DNA of 64,000 nt from Caulobacter sp. GTDB lineage: Bacteria > Pseudomonadota > Alphaproteobacteria > Caulobacterales > Caulobacteraceae. The stretch is taken from contig JAGHZU010000004.1 of NCBI GenBank assembly GCA_017745235.1, positions 186,001-250,000 of the forward strand. The letters run 5' to 3'. The notes beneath the pieces were generated by a model. It had not been told where the DNA came from and did no database searches. It saw only the letters and a list, made by a program, of their open reading frames with translations. This document shows, piece after piece, positions 18,655 through 26,822 of the stretch. Numbering within the stretch: the stretch's first letter is position 1; each line of letters starts with the position of its first letter. The position numbers and the translations under genes were made by a program.

Positions 18655-19002
18655 ATGATCGAACGCATCGGCAAGGCGAAGCGGTGGAGCGACGCGGTAG
18701 CCGTCAACGGCCTGATCTTCCTGTCGGGCCACGTCGCCGAGGAGACACGGGGCCAGTCGGTCCTGGAGCAGACCCGTGAAGTCCTGGCCCAGATCGACGA
18801 CACCCTGGCCCAGGCTGGCGTCACCAAGGCCAACCTGGTCAGCGTCAACATCTACCTGGCCGACATGGCCGGCTTCGACGAGATGAACCAGGCCTGGGAC
18901 GCCTGGATGGATCCGGAGAACCCGCCTGCCCGCGCCACCGTCGAGTCTCGCCTGGCCCGGCCGACGCTGGCGGTCGAGATGACGGCGATCGCAGCCCGCT
19001 AG
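18655..19002 (+). CDS. RidA/YjgF-family protein
   Basis: This is a 115-residue protein of the Rid superfamily, trimeric enamine/imine deaminases that limit reactive intermediates of PLP enzymes. Motifs include NGLIFLSGHVAEETRG, QTREVLAQIDDTLAQAG, VSVNIYLADM and PPARATVESRLARPTLAVEM. The key arginine of active RidA is represented by the ARATVESR segment; whether it deaminates 2-aminoacrylate is uncertain. A good Shine-Dalgarno (AGGAG) precedes the ATG. Its stop overlaps the convergent DUF3883 gene. Confidence 0.9.
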   Translation: MIERIGKAKRWSDAVAVNGLIFLSGHVAEETRGQSVLEQTREVLAQIDDTLAQAGVTKANLVSVNIYLADMAGFDEMNQAWDAWMDPENPPARATVESRLARPTLAVEMTAIAAR

Positions 19003-19796
19003 GCCGGCAGGACCTGGCGCGCGGCGCGGACGCGGAACACGCGCGCCTCCCGGGCCAGGTCGTAGAGGCGGTAGACCTGGAAGGCGTCGGGCTGGGCCTG
19101 GCTCAACGCCGTCTCCTCGGGCGTCAGGGCGAAGGGCGTGGACGGCCCGCCGGTGGTGGCCTTGACCGCCACATGGCGTGGCTCGCCGGTGCGGCTGAAG
19201 CTGAGCAGGTCGCAGCCCTCGACCGGCGGCAGGGCCAGGCGCACCAGGTCGGCCAGGTCGGACCGGCCGCGCTTGACCAGCCGCTCCTGCTCGTAGGCCA
19301 GGGCCGCGGCCACCCCGATCCGGGCCAGGATCCGTGCGTCCTGGTCGCGAAGGGCGGGATCGAAACGGGCCACGAGCTCGGCCAACCGGCCCTGGATCGC
19401 GACGGGAGGGGGAGCGACCGGCGCCCCCTCGGCCAGCACCGGAGCGGCGACGCGGCCCAGCAGCAACGGCGGTTGGGTCAGATCTTTCAGCACCGAGGGC
19501 CGTGCGGTGAGGTAACGATCGATCGCCTCGACCAGGCCCTCGCCGATATCCCATCGCGGCGGATGGTCCTTGAGGGTCGGCAGGCCGATCAGGCTCAGCG
19601 CCGCCGACAATTCGCCCTGCAGGAAGGTGATCGCCCCGCCCGAACGGCCGGTGACGAAGCGCAGGGCCCTCTGGTGGGTGGCCGGATCGACCGCCAGGCC
19701 GCGCATGGTCTTGTCGAGCATGACGAAGTAGTCGCCCACCACCAGATCGTGGTCGGCGTCGGTCCAGGTCTTGCCGTTGATCGCCAGGTCGCTCAC
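18999..19796 (-). CDS. DUF3883-domain protein
   Basis: This is a 265-residue protein with start GTG at 19796 (VSDLAINGKTWTDADHDLVV). The N-terminal third resembles the helical segment found in restriction-like proteins. The C-terminal third is a DUF3883 domain, a PD-(D/E)xK nuclease relative: EGCDLLSFSRTGEPRHVAVKAT, PFALTPEETALSQAQPDAFQVYRLYD. The usual E-x-K pair is A-V-K here, so the acidic catalytic residue seems missing. It may bind DNA or protein without cutting. Its stop codon overlaps ridA's. No defence genes adjoin it. Confidence 0.8.
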   Translation of the reverse strand: MSDLAINGKTWTDADHDLVVGDYFVMLDKTMRGLAVDPATHQRALRFVTGRSGGAITFLQGELSAALSLIGLPTLKDHPPRWDIGEGLVEAIDRYLTARPSVLKDLTQPPLLLGRVAAPVLAEGAPVAPPPVAIQGRLAELVARFDPALRDQDARILARIGVAAALAYEQERLVKRGRSDLADLVRLALPPVEGCDLLSFSRTGEPRHVAVKATTGGPSTPFALTPEETALSQAQPDAFQVYRLYDLAREARVFRVRAARQVLPA

Positions 19797-19869
19797 GCGC
19801 CGACGATGACGCACACGGAGAGTCGGCGCCAGTGGGGCCGCGAGGCGATCCTGTGCTAGAAGCCCCATC

Positions 19870-20049
19870 ATGACCGATACGCCCGAAGACGCTCCCGCCA
19901 ACGAAACCCCGATGCAGCGCGCCCTGCGTCTGAAAAAGGCCGCCCAGGCCGCCCGCACCGGCCCGAACCGGGGCAGCAATCTGCGCGACGAACAGCGCGC
20001 CGCCGCCGCGCGGTCCAGCAGCAAGAACAAGCCCTGGATGACGCGCTGA
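19870..20049 (+). CDS. Small basic hypothetical protein
   Basis: This is a 59-residue ORF, MTDTPEDAPANETPMQRALR and onward, rich in Ala, Arg and Lys with a C-terminal SSSKNKPWMTR. It has an acidic head and a basic disordered body, without membrane segments. Codon usage matches its neighbours. It sits between the divergent DUF3883 gene and an exported protein. The family is not recognised; the nucleic-acid-binding look is inference only. Confidence 0.65.
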   Translation: MTDTPEDAPANETPMQRALRLKKAAQAARTGPNRGSNLRDEQRAAAARSSSKNKPWMTR

Positions 20050-20099
20050 CGGCGAGACGAGCCTTGGAAAGGCCGCGCTTTGGCGGCACGTTGGACGCC

Positions 20100-20675
20100 A
20101 TGCGCGCCCTCCTTCCCGTCGCCCTCCTCGGCCTGGCCTTCGGTTCGATCGCCCCGGCCCAGACGCCTTCCCAGGCCTCGCCCCCGGCCGGCAAGCCGGA
20201 AGCCCCCACCCCGGTGTCGCCGGTCACGGTGATGCCGGCCACGGCCAAGCCCAAGGTGATCTCCACCTGGCCCGCCGCCGGGGCCACGATCGCGCCCGGC
20301 GTGCTGGTGCTGAAGGTGGTGTTCGACCAGCAGATGCTGCCGCGCGACTTCGCCTACAGCCCGGGCGGCGCGGGCGAGACGCCCGAGTGCCTGAAGACCC
20401 CGCGCCTGCTGAACGACAACAAGACCTTCGTGCTGCTGTGCCGCGTTCTGCCGGGCAAGAGCTACAGCATCGCCTTCAACAAGGTGGTCTCGCAGACCGA
20501 GGGCGGCGGCTTCGCCAACGTGGCCTCCAACCGGGCCGAGCCAGGCGACCTGGCCTTTTCCACCTCCTCGGCCGACCCCGTCACCAACCTGCGCGACGCC
20601 ATCAGCGCCGCCGGCTTGACCAGCATCGACGCTCCCGTCGAGGAAGCGCCCGCCCCGGGCAAACCGGCGGCCTGA
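20100..20675 (+). CDS. Exported protein with Ig-like domain
   Basis: This is a 191-residue protein starting MRALLPVALLGLAFGSIAPAQ, a signal peptide. After a Pro/Ala-rich linker comes a beta-sandwich resembling bacterial Ig-like (SbsA-type) domains: KVISTWPAAGATIAPGVLVL, KVVFDQQMLPRDFAY, then NDNKTFVLLCRVLPGKSYSIAFN. Two cysteines (PECLKTP, LLCRVL) may be disulfide-bonded in the periplasm. The function is unknown. A start farther upstream (TTG 20064) would mask the signal. Confidence 0.75.
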   Translation: MRALLPVALLGLAFGSIAPAQTPSQASPPAGKPEAPTPVSPVTVMPATAKPKVISTWPAAGATIAPGVLVLKVVFDQQMLPRDFAYSPGGAGETPECLKTPRLLNDNKTFVLLCRVLPGKSYSIAFNKVVSQTEGGGFANVASNRAEPGDLAFSTSSADPVTNLRDAISAAGLTSIDAPVEEAPAPGKPAA

Positions 20676-21070
20676 GGCTCGAGTTCTGCGGATCTGGAGG
20701 TTGGGTGGAGAGCCGGCCGGATACGTGCGTCGGGACACTCCGGCCGGCTCTCTGCCTGCAAGCGAGGCCGCCCCGTCGGATTAGGCGGATCGCTGACCTT
20801 CGAGGGGAATCGGGGGAGGACACCTCGACGGCCGCAAGCCTCTGGAGATTGCGCCGCACGCCCGCGAACCGCTATCGGGTGAAACCCTCATCTCAAGCCC
20901 GAAATGTCCAGGTAGTCTCGGTGTTCTCCCGATCCCGAGAATGGAACCCTGGAGCGAGCCGTCATGAAGCGGCCCGATTCCGGAGAGAAGTCGCCAAGCG
21001 CGACCGCTTGAACGGCCCCGTCCGCGAAGGCTAAGGTCCGCCGCCATTTCCTTCCACACCGGAACCCATC
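20676..21070. other. Intergenic region with a long perfect hairpin
   Basis: No gene is evident in these 395 bases. GAGAGCCGGCCGGA (20708-20721) is exactly complementary to TCCGGCCGGCTCTC (20739-20752), with a 17-base loop and no T-run after it. That makes it a structured RNA or recombination-type palindrome and not a clear terminator. The rest shows no convincing ORF. A 15-codon ORF at about 20965 is too short to credit. Confidence 0.55.
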
Positions 21071-21205
21071 ATGCGCAAGATCGTCATTCTGGCCGCTGCG
21101 GCCGCCGCCCTGCTGGTCTCGGCCTGCAACACCGTCGAAGGCGTGGGCCGCGACGTCTCGGCCGCCGGCCGCGCCGTCAGCAACACCGCTCGCGACGCCA
21201 AATAG
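21071..21205 (+). CDS. Entericidin-like small lipoprotein
   Basis: This is a 44-residue protein, MRKIVILAAAAAALLVSACN followed by TVEGVGRDVSAAGRAVSNTA. The signal peptide ends in a lipobox (VSAC), so the mature product is a lipid-anchored amphipathic peptide of about 26 residues, as in the EcnA/EcnB entericidin family. Family members are stress-linked envelope lipopeptides. It is a single gene, with nothing recognisable in the 299 bases that follow. Confidence 0.88.
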   Translation: MRKIVILAAAAAALLVSACNTVEGVGRDVSAAGRAVSNTARDAK

Positions 21206-21504
21206 TCGCAGGATCACAGGTTGCGGATTCCGGCCCGCCGGAGTTCGCAGCCGTGGTCGTGGTTAAGCTCCGGGAGCAAGAGCCAGGCTCGGATGCTGAA
21301 ATCGTGAGCTTGCACACAGGCTTGCGGACATCTCCACAGCCCGCTCAGGGTTAATGTGGATAGAATCCGGTGATTTTATTGGCTCGCCTTGCGGATGATT
21401 GCTTGGCCGCTATCGTCCTCAACTCATAAAGACGCGTTTCAAAACAGCGCATGCGACGGCTCGCCCTCTTCCGCCGCCGTCGCCAGGGGAGCATATGCAC
21501 GGCC

Positions 21505-21888
21505 ATGAGCGAGCAGTCCTCTTCCAGCGTCCTGACCGGCATGAAGCGCGGCGTCCTGCACCGCTGCCCCAACTGCGGCGAAGGCCGCCTGTACACGCGG
21601 TATCTGAAAGTCGACCTGGACTGCGAAGTCTGCGGCCATGATCTGGCGCGCTATCCGGCGGATGACGGCCCGGCCTACTTCACGATCCTGATCGTCGGCC
21701 ACCTGTTCGTCGCGCCGCTGCTGCTGTTTCCGTTCATCTGGCAGGCCTCGCCCTGGCTGGTGGTGCCGCTCACCGTCCTGCCGCTGGGCGCCCTGACCCT
21801 GATGCTGCTGCCGCGCGTGAAGGGCGCGGTGATCGGCGCCTTGTGGGCGATGGGCCTGCGCAAGGCCGAGGACTGCCCCGGCGGTTGA
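21505..21888 (+). CDS. DUF983 zinc-ribbon membrane protein
   Basis: This is a 127-residue protein. An N-terminal zinc ribbon with two CxxC pairs (HRCPNCGEGRLYTRYLKV and DCEVCGHDL) is followed by DDGPAYFTILIVGHL and two transmembrane helices (LFVAPLLLFPFIW and LVVPLTVLPLGALTLMLLP). This is the DUF983 pattern, inner membrane, function unknown. The start at MSEQSSSSVLTGMKRG is chosen because the upstream extension is arginine-rich and unlike the family. Confidence 0.9.
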   Translation: MSEQSSSSVLTGMKRGVLHRCPNCGEGRLYTRYLKVDLDCEVCGHDLARYPADDGPAYFTILIVGHLFVAPLLLFPFIWQASPWLVVPLTVLPLGALTLMLLPRVKGAVIGALWAMGLRKAEDCPGG

Positions 21889-21964
21889 GGCCGCCGCTCC
21901 ACACCGCCCTTGATCCTCGTCGACGGCTGTACGACAAACTCCGGACTGTTGGAGAACGCATCGC

Positions 21965-22396
21965 ATGGGCAGGATCAAGCTCACCACGCTTTCGCTGGCC
22001 CTCGTCGCCGGCCTGATGGCGAGCCTGCCGGCCGTGGCCCAGGACGTGCCCGCCAGCTATGGCGTCTGGCGCAATCCCAAGAACAGCGTCCACGTCGAGA
22101 TCCGTAACTGCGGAGCCAAGACCTGCGGCTACGTGGTCTGGGCCAACGAGGAAGCCAAGGCCGACGCCAGGAAGGGCGGCACCGACAACCTCGTCGGCCT
22201 GCAGTTGCTGCGCGACTTCACCGAGCAGAAGAACGGCGTCTGGAAGGGCAAGGTGTTCGTGCCCGACCTGAACATGACCTTCTCGGGCACGGCCGAATTC
22301 CCCAACGCCACCACCATGAAGGCCAAGGGCTGCCTGCTGGGCAACATCCTGTGCAAGTCGCAGACCTGGCGCCGGGTCGACGTGGCCGCCGGCTAG
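21965..22396 (+). CDS. Exported DUF2147 protein
   Basis: This is a 143-residue periplasmic protein with a signal peptide (MGRIKLTTLSLALVAGLMASLPAVAQ). The DUF2147 core contains YGVWRNPKNSVHVEIRNCG, KTCGYVVWANEEA, GLQLLRDF and WKGKVFVPDLNMTFSGTAEF. Four cysteines (NCGAKTCG and KGCLLGNILCKS) suggest two disulfides. Family members are small beta-barrel-like proteins of unknown role. Single gene. Confidence 0.9.
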   Translation: MGRIKLTTLSLALVAGLMASLPAVAQDVPASYGVWRNPKNSVHVEIRNCGAKTCGYVVWANEEAKADARKGGTDNLVGLQLLRDFTEQKNGVWKGKVFVPDLNMTFSGTAEFPNATTMKAKGCLLGNILCKSQTWRRVDVAAG

Positions 22397-22528
22397 GTTC
22401 CAGCGCCCAAAATTCCGACGCGACTCGGGAACCTTTTGCCCTCGGCGCATCCCGGAACCTAGGCCGCGCGCACTGCATTCCCCTTCCCTGACCAGGACGC
22501 GAAGGCGTTCGGACACACGGAGAAGGAC

Positions 22529-22684
22529 ATGCTCGGCACGATCCTCATCATCATCCTGATCCTGGCCCTGATCGGCGCCCTGCCGACCTGGGGCCACAGC
22601 CGTTCGTGGGGCTATTACCCCAGCGGCGGCCTGGGCCTCATCCTGATCATCCTGATCATCCTGGTCCTGATGGGACGCATATGA
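22529..22684 (+). CDS. DUF3309 small membrane protein
   Basis: This is a 51-residue protein with two hydrophobic helices, MLGTILIIILILALIGALP and GGLGLILIILIILVLMG, joined by TWGHSRSWGYYPS. The TWGHSRxWGYxPSGGLG signature defines the DUF3309 family, found in many proteobacteria with unknown function. SD AGAAGGA precedes the ATG. Confidence 0.9.
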   Translation: MLGTILIIILILALIGALPTWGHSRSWGYYPSGGLGLILIILIILVLMGRI

Positions 22685-22746
22685 CGCCCTTCCCCGGGAG
22701 AGCAATGTTCGCCTAAGCTGGGCGCAAGAAACTCCCGGGGAGAAGC

Positions 22747-24189
22747 ATGACCGACACCACCGCGACGGCGACGCCGCAGCCCTTGAGCGCGTGGCGTCGC
22801 ACTCGGGCCATCCTGGGTGGGTCGGCCGGCAATCTGGTCGAGTGGTACGACTGGTTCGCCTACGCCTCGTTCTCGATCTACTTCGCCAAGATCTTCTTTC
22901 CCAAGGGCGACCAGACCGCCCAGCTGATGCAGACCGCCGCGATCTTCGCGGTGGGCTTCGGCGCCCGCCCCGTCGGCGCCTGGCTGATGGGCCTCTACGC
23001 CGATCGGGCGGGACGCAAGGCGGCCCTGACCCTGGCGGTGGGACTGATGTGCGTGGGCTCGCTGGTCATCGCCCTCACCCCCGGCCACGCCGCGATCGGC
23101 GGCGCGGCCCCGGTGATCCTGCTCCTGGCCCGCCTCCTTCAAGGCCTGTCGGTCGGCGGCGAGTACGGCGCCAGCGCCACCTATATGAGCGAGATGGCCG
23201 GCCGCCGGCGGCGCGGCTTCTGGTCCAGCTTCCAGTACGTGACCCTCATCATGGGCCAGCTGATCGCCGCCCTGGTGCTGGTGATCCTGCAGAACACCCT
23301 CGACAAGGCTGACCTGGCCGCCTGGGGCTGGCGCATCCCGTTCTTCATCGGCGCAGCCCTGGCCGTGGTGGTGTTCTGGATCCGCCGACGCATCGAGGAA
23401 AGCGCCTCCCTGGCCAACGCCGCCCGACCCGATCCGATCAGCCGTCGTCAGGTCGTGTCGGTCGCGGTGATCCTGGCGCTGGCCATCGCGGCGATGGTGG
23501 CCAGCTTCACCGAAGCGGCGATGGCAGACCTCACCCAGAACGCCGCCATCGTGCTGCTGCTGGCCGCCTATGCCGCTCTCGTCGCTCCCCTGGTCGGCAA
23601 GCATCCCAGGCAGACCTTCGCCATCATCGGCCTGACCGCCGCCGGTTCCCTGGCCTTCTACGCCTACACGACCTACATGCTGAAGTTCCTGACCAATACG
23701 GCGGGCTTCACCAAGGATGTGGCCGGGGCCGTGAACCTGGCCACCCTGGCCGGCTTCATGCTGGTCCAGCCGCTGTTCGGCTGTCTGTCCGACCGCCTGG
23801 GGCGCAAGCAGCTCCTGGTCTTCGCGTTCGGCGTGGGGGCCCTGATCGCCTGGCCGGTGTTCACGCTCACCGCCCGGGCCGGCAGTCCTCTCGTCGCCTT
23901 CGGCCTGATCTTTGGAGCCCTGCTGGTGCAGTCGGGCTACACGTCGATCAGCGCCGTGGTGAAGGCCGAGCTGTTCCCCGCCCATGTGCGCGCCCTGGGC
24001 GTGGCCCTGCCCTACGCCATCGGCAACGCGGCCTTCGGCGGCACGGCCGAGTACGTAGCCTTGTGGTTCAAGCACCAGGGCCGCGAAAGCAGCTTCTACC
24101 TTTACGTCTCGGCCATCATGCTGGTGGGGCTGGCGGTGTCGCTGCTGCTGCGCGACACGGGCAAGCACAGCTTGATCCTCGAAGATTGA
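22747..24189 (+). CDS. MHS-family MFS transporter (alpha-ketoglutarate permease-like)
   Basis: This is a 480-residue, 12-helix proton symporter of the metabolite:H+ symporter family. The opening GSAGNLVEWYDWFAYASFSIYFAKIFFP is the MHS signature, followed by ADRAGRKAALT in the first cytoplasmic loop, LLQGLSVGGEYGASATYMSEM, and the second-half loop SDRLGRKQLLV. Dicarboxylate or alpha-ketoglutarate uptake is the best guess from similarity to KgtP. The start has a strong SD (GGGGAGAAGC). No substrate-linked enzymes are adjacent. Confidence 0.88.
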   Translation: MTDTTATATPQPLSAWRRTRAILGGSAGNLVEWYDWFAYASFSIYFAKIFFPKGDQTAQLMQTAAIFAVGFGARPVGAWLMGLYADRAGRKAALTLAVGLMCVGSLVIALTPGHAAIGGAAPVILLLARLLQGLSVGGEYGASATYMSEMAGRRRRGFWSSFQYVTLIMGQLIAALVLVILQNTLDKADLAAWGWRIPFFIGAALAVVVFWIRRRIEESASLANAARPDPISRRQVVSVAVILALAIAAMVASFTEAAMADLTQNAAIVLLLAAYAALVAPLVGKHPRQTFAIIGLTAAGSLAFYAYTTYMLKFLTNTAGFTKDVAGAVNLATLAGFMLVQPLFGCLSDRLGRKQLLVFAFGVGALIAWPVFTLTARAGSPLVAFGLIFGALLVQSGYTSISAVVKAELFPAHVRALGVALPYAIGNAAFGGTAEYVALWFKHQGRESSFYLYVSAIMLVGLAVSLLLRDTGKHSLILED

Positions 24190-24241
24190 GACCGCTACCT
24201 ACCCCTTCCGCCGACTCCCGTTCTCCGTCTAAGTGTCGCCC

Positions 24242-24991
24242 ATGCATCTTCCGCATCTGCCGATCTCCGACGCCGTCGTCCTGGGCCTGTTCCTGTTCTG
24301 CTGGCTGTTCTACGAGCCCATGCTCAAGCGCCTGGGCCGCGAGAAGAACGTCATCAACACCGACATGACGGTGATCCGACGGCGCTGGATGTCCGAGATG
24401 GCCGTGCGCGAGGTGGCCCTGCTGGACGGCCAGTTGCTGGGCCACGCCATCAACTCCGCCTCGTTCTTCGCCTCGTCGAACCTGATCCTGATCGCGGCGG
24501 CGGCGGGGGTGCTGTTCGGCGGCAAGGGCGCGCTGAAGGGCATCGAAGGCCTGGCCGTGCTGGCGCCGACCACGACCATGGTCTTCCAGGTGAAGCTGGG
24601 CCTGGTGCTCATCACCCTGGCGCGCGGCCTGCTCGATTTCATCTGGTCGATCCGCCAGATGAACTACTGCCTGGCCGCCATCGGGGCCACGCCGATGTGG
24701 GCGCCGCGCAAGGTCCTGCAGGAATACGCCGAGGCTGCGGGCGCCATCCTCAACCCCGCCCTGTCGGCCTTCAACGCAGGGGTTCGCGGCTACTACTTCG
24801 CCCTGGCCGCGGCGGTCTGGCTGCTGGGTCCTGTCGCCTTCGCGGTGGCGACGGGCGGGGCCATGGTGCTGCTGCTGTGGCGCCAGCGCAAAAGCCCGGC
24901 CTCGGCCGCCGTGCGCAAGGTGCGCCAGATCCTCGAGCGCCAGCCGGTGGTCTACGGCCCGCACGTCAATCCTCACGACGAGCAGGCCTAG
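24242..24991 (+). CDS. DUF599 membrane protein
   Basis: This is a 249-residue membrane protein with about four helices. The DUF599 pattern is visible: FCWLFYEPMLKRLGREKNVI, MTVIRRRWMSEMAVREV, then LLGHAINSASFFASSNLILIAAAAG and DFIWSIRQMNYCLAAIGA. Family members lack a known function. A GTG three codons upstream (24233) is an alternative start. Its stop overlaps the end of the convergent MmcQ/YjbR gene by four bases. Confidence 0.88.
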   Translation: MHLPHLPISDAVVLGLFLFCWLFYEPMLKRLGREKNVINTDMTVIRRRWMSEMAVREVALLDGQLLGHAINSASFFASSNLILIAAAAGVLFGGKGALKGIEGLAVLAPTTTMVFQVKLGLVLITLARGLLDFIWSIRQMNYCLAAIGATPMWAPRKVLQEYAEAAGAILNPALSAFNAGVRGYYFALAAAVWLLGPVAFAVATGGAMVLLLWRQRKSPASAAVRKVRQILERQPVVYGPHVNPHDEQA

Positions 24992-25323
24992 AGACCGAGT
25001 TCCGCACGCGCCTTTCGGGTCAGCTTGGCCGCGATCAGTCCATGCGCGGTCCTGAGCCAGTCGGCGACCTCGGCCTCGTCCTGGACGGCGAGATCGGCGA
25101 AACGCAACCACTTGGCTCGGGCCAGATAGGGCGCGGGGATGGCGCGTCCCGTCTCGCTCAGCACCTCGAACGCCACGTCCGAGGCCTTGAACGAAAAGCC
25201 GCCCTCGCCCAGCACGGCGAACATCTTGCCGCCCACCTTGTAGACCTGGTCGGCGCCCCACTGGACGGTCATGGTCGCCCCCGGCAGGGCCAGGGCGATG
25301 CGGTCGAAATCCTGGGGCGTCAC
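24988..25323 (-). CDS. MmcQ/YjbR-family protein
   Basis: This is a 111-residue protein of the MmcQ/YjbR (CyaY-like fold) family. [20 protein letters not shown] at the start, [20 protein letters not shown] and the closing [20 protein letters not shown] match the family. A DNA-binding role has been suggested for the fold but is not shown here. The GTG start overlaps the stop of the upstream msrA (GTGA), so the two are a translationally coupled pair. Confidence 0.9.
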   Translation of the reverse strand: MTPQDFDRIALALPGATMTVQWGADQVYKVGGKMFAVLGEGGFSFKASDVAFEVLSETGRAIPAPYLARAKWLRFADLAVQDEAEVADWLRTAHGLIAAKLTRKARAELGL

Positions 25324-25976
25324 TCGGCGTCCACGCCCACGCCGATCGGGCAGGTCACGCCCGTGCCGCCGATGCCGCAATAGCCGGCCGGGTTCTTGGC
25401 CAGGTACTGCTGGTGATAGTCCTCGGCGAAATAGAACGGGCCGGCCGCGCCGATCTCGGTGGTGATGGTCCCCAGTCCCTTCGCGTTCAGCGCCTGCTGG
25501 TAGGCCTCCTTGCTGGCCACCGCCGCGGCGGCCTGGGAATCGGAGGTCACGTAAATCCCTGAACGGTACTGGGTGCCGATGTCGCCGCCCTGGCGCATGC
25601 CCTGGGTCGGGTCGTGATTCTCCCAGAACGTCTTCAGCAGCGCCTCGTAGGTCACGACCTTGGGGTCGAACACCACCTGGACCACCTCGGTATGGCCCGT
25701 GCGGCCGGTGCAGACCTCCTCGTAGGTCGGGTTCGGCGTGATGCCCGCCGCATAGCCCGCGGCGGTCACGTAGACGCCCGGGATCTTCCAGAACACCCGC
25801 TCCACGCCCCAGAAACAGCCCATGGCGAAGATCGCGATCTCCGTGCCGTCGGGATAGGGCCCCTTCAGCGGATGGCCGTTGACGAAGTGGACGGCGGCGG
25901 TCGGGATAGCGGCCTGGCGTCCCGGCAAGGCGGTGTCGACGGTGGGCATGTCGAGCGTTTTGTTGGCAAGCAGCAT
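25320..25976 (-). CDS. msrA: Cytoplasmic peptide-methionine (S)-S-oxide reductase
   Basis: This 218-residue MsrA lacks a signal peptide. The catalytic motif [18 protein letters not shown] places Cys54 as nucleophile, followed by AAGYAAG, the [15 protein letters not shown] block and the [10 protein letters not shown] segment. The two C-terminal cysteines ([15 protein letters not shown]) are the probable resolving residues. It is the longer E. coli-like class, distinct from the exported copy at 6.1 kb. It is co-translated with an MmcQ/YjbR gene. Confidence 0.95.
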   Translation of the reverse strand: MLLANKTLDMPTVDTALPGRQAAIPTAAVHFVNGHPLKGPYPDGTEIAIFAMGCFWGVERVFWKIPGVYVTAAGYAAGITPNPTYEEVCTGRTGHTEVVQVVFDPKVVTYEALLKTFWENHDPTQGMRQGGDIGTQYRSGIYVTSDSQAAAAVASKEAYQQALNAKGLGTITTEIGAAGPFYFAEDYHQQYLAKNPAGYCGIGGTGVTCPIGVGVDAE

Positions 25977-26130
25977 GAACGGTCCTCGGGGACGGAAACT
26001 CGGCGCGCATTATAAGTGGCCGGCCGTTCAGTTTCATCCCGCATGGCGACTTGCCCCCGCACTCGCCATGAGTATATTGCGCCCCTTCCTGCGTCGGGGG
26101 TCTCAACCGCCACCCGCAACGAGTGCGCAT

Positions 26131-26220
26131 GGTGAGGTGGCCGAGTGGTTGAAGGCGCACGCCTGGAACGCGTGTATAGGGGAAACTCTATCGAGGGTTC
26201 GAATCCCTCTCTCACCGCCA
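26131..26220 (+). tRNA. tRNA-Ser (GGA anticodon)
   Basis: This is a 90-nt tRNA. The acceptor stem is GGTGAGG/TCTCACC, the D-arm region GCCGAGTGG, the anticodon loop CCTGGAAAC-like (CTGGAAC) with GGA, a long class II variable arm (TATAGGGGAAACTCTA), and the T-arm GAGGGTTCGAATCCCTC. CCA is encoded at the 3' end. The large variable arm confirms a serine isoacceptor, reading UCC/UCU. Its 3' end is copied, imperfectly, twice downstream. Confidence 0.95.
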
Positions 26221-26248
26221 CCACCTCTCAACAAAAACAATCACTTAA
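26202..26248 (+). repeat. Attachment-like repeat copy 1 (tRNA 3' end)
   Basis: The tRNA 3' end and flank, beginning AATCCCTCTCTCACCGCCAC, continue into CTCTCAACAAAAACAATCACTTAA. A degenerate copy with the same order of motifs occurs at 26776-26822, and a shorter one at 27711-27730. Repeats of a tRNA 3' end bounding foreign-looking DNA are the usual trace of tyrosine-recombinase integration. Confidence 0.65.
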
Positions 26249-26278
26249 CTGTGCCAAGATTGTCGCTTTGGCACAGTT
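26247..26278. promoter_or_regulatory. Perfect inverted repeat at islet left end
   Basis: AACTGTGCCAA (26247-26257) and TTGGCACAGTT (26268-26278) are perfect 11-base arms around a 10-base spacer. The TGTGCCA/TGGCACA motif recurs near 26681, 26711, 26728, 27613 and 27660. It could be an arm-type recombinase site or a local regulator's operator. Confidence 0.5.
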
Positions 26279-26338
26279 GCGCACCATCTATTTCTCGAAG
26301 GAGTGGATGGCGGATGCGCGCTATGACAAGTCTGAGCG

Positions 26339-26614
26339 ATGAAGATTCCCGCCGGCTTCCGTGAGCTTTGCCAAGGGCTCCATCAGGATGCGCTCTACCT
26401 CGCCCAAGGCAGTATCGAGCGACTCGCTTCCGATTGTGTGGAACATGTTCGGCGGGATCACAGGGCGGACCTCCGCGAGTTCTTGCGCAGTGAACTGCAA
26501 GAGCGAACGGCAGCCGAATTGAAGGGCGAGATCAATCGGCAGAAGCCAGACATTCGTCTCTCTTCAGCCGACGCAAAGACCTTCCTCGAAAACGCCCTTC
26601 ATTTGCTGGACTGA
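26339..26614 (+). CDS. Hypothetical protein of tRNA-Ser islet 1
   Basis: This is a 91-residue soluble protein, MKIPAGFRELCQGLHQDALY, with a helical body containing LREFLRSELQERTAAELKGE and LSSADAKTFLENALHLL. GC content and codon choice are lower than in the chromosomal neighbours, suggesting acquisition. I do not recognise the family. Its length and isolated position would suit an immunity or antitoxin-type protein, but nothing proves that. Confidence 0.6.
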   Translation: MKIPAGFRELCQGLHQDALYLAQGSIERLASDCVEHVRRDHRADLREFLRSELQERTAAELKGEINRQKPDIRLSSADAKTFLENALHLLD

Positions 26615-26661
26615 CAGGCGGTCAGTGCCCCGGCAAACAGTCAGTGACGCAGACTAGGCTT

Positions 26662-26739
26662 CCGCTCTGAGTTGGAAGGTGTGCCAGCCAGGGGATGCCA
26701 ACGCAGACGTTGGCACGGTGCGCCACTGGCACACCCGCC
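26662..26739 (+). repeat. Islet direct repeat, copy A
   Basis: This segment starts CCGCTCTGAGTTGGAAGGTG and ends GCGCCACTGGCACACCCGCC. It is matched by copy B at 27594-27670 (CCGCCTTGAGTTGGATAGTG to GCGCCAGTGGCACACC). Each copy lies just before an attachment-like repeat, so islets 1 and 2 end in the same way. No gene is visible in the 432 bases between the islet genes (26615-27046). Confidence 0.65.
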
Positions 26740-26775
26740 TAAAATCGACACAACATATTGTAACTAAACAGTTTT

Positions 26776-26822
26776 AATTCCCCTCTCACCACCACACACC
26801 CTCAATAAAATCAGCAACTTAA
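26776..26822 (+). repeat. Attachment-like repeat copy 2 (islet junction)
   Basis: AATTCCCCTCTCACCACCAC followed by ACACCCTCAATAAAATCAGC and AACTTAA parallels copy 1 beside the tRNA base by base with small changes. It marks the junction between islet 1 and islet 2. Confidence 0.6.

Noticed and set aside
18655-19796. Toxin-antitoxin reading of the ridA and DUF3883 genes
   Set aside because: They are convergent, not an operon, and RidA is a metabolic family; overlap of stop codons is incidental.
20387-21034. 215-residue open frame running past the Ig-like gene
   Set aside because: It overlaps a well-supported exported protein in another frame and its translation is Arg/Pro-rich with no domain signal.
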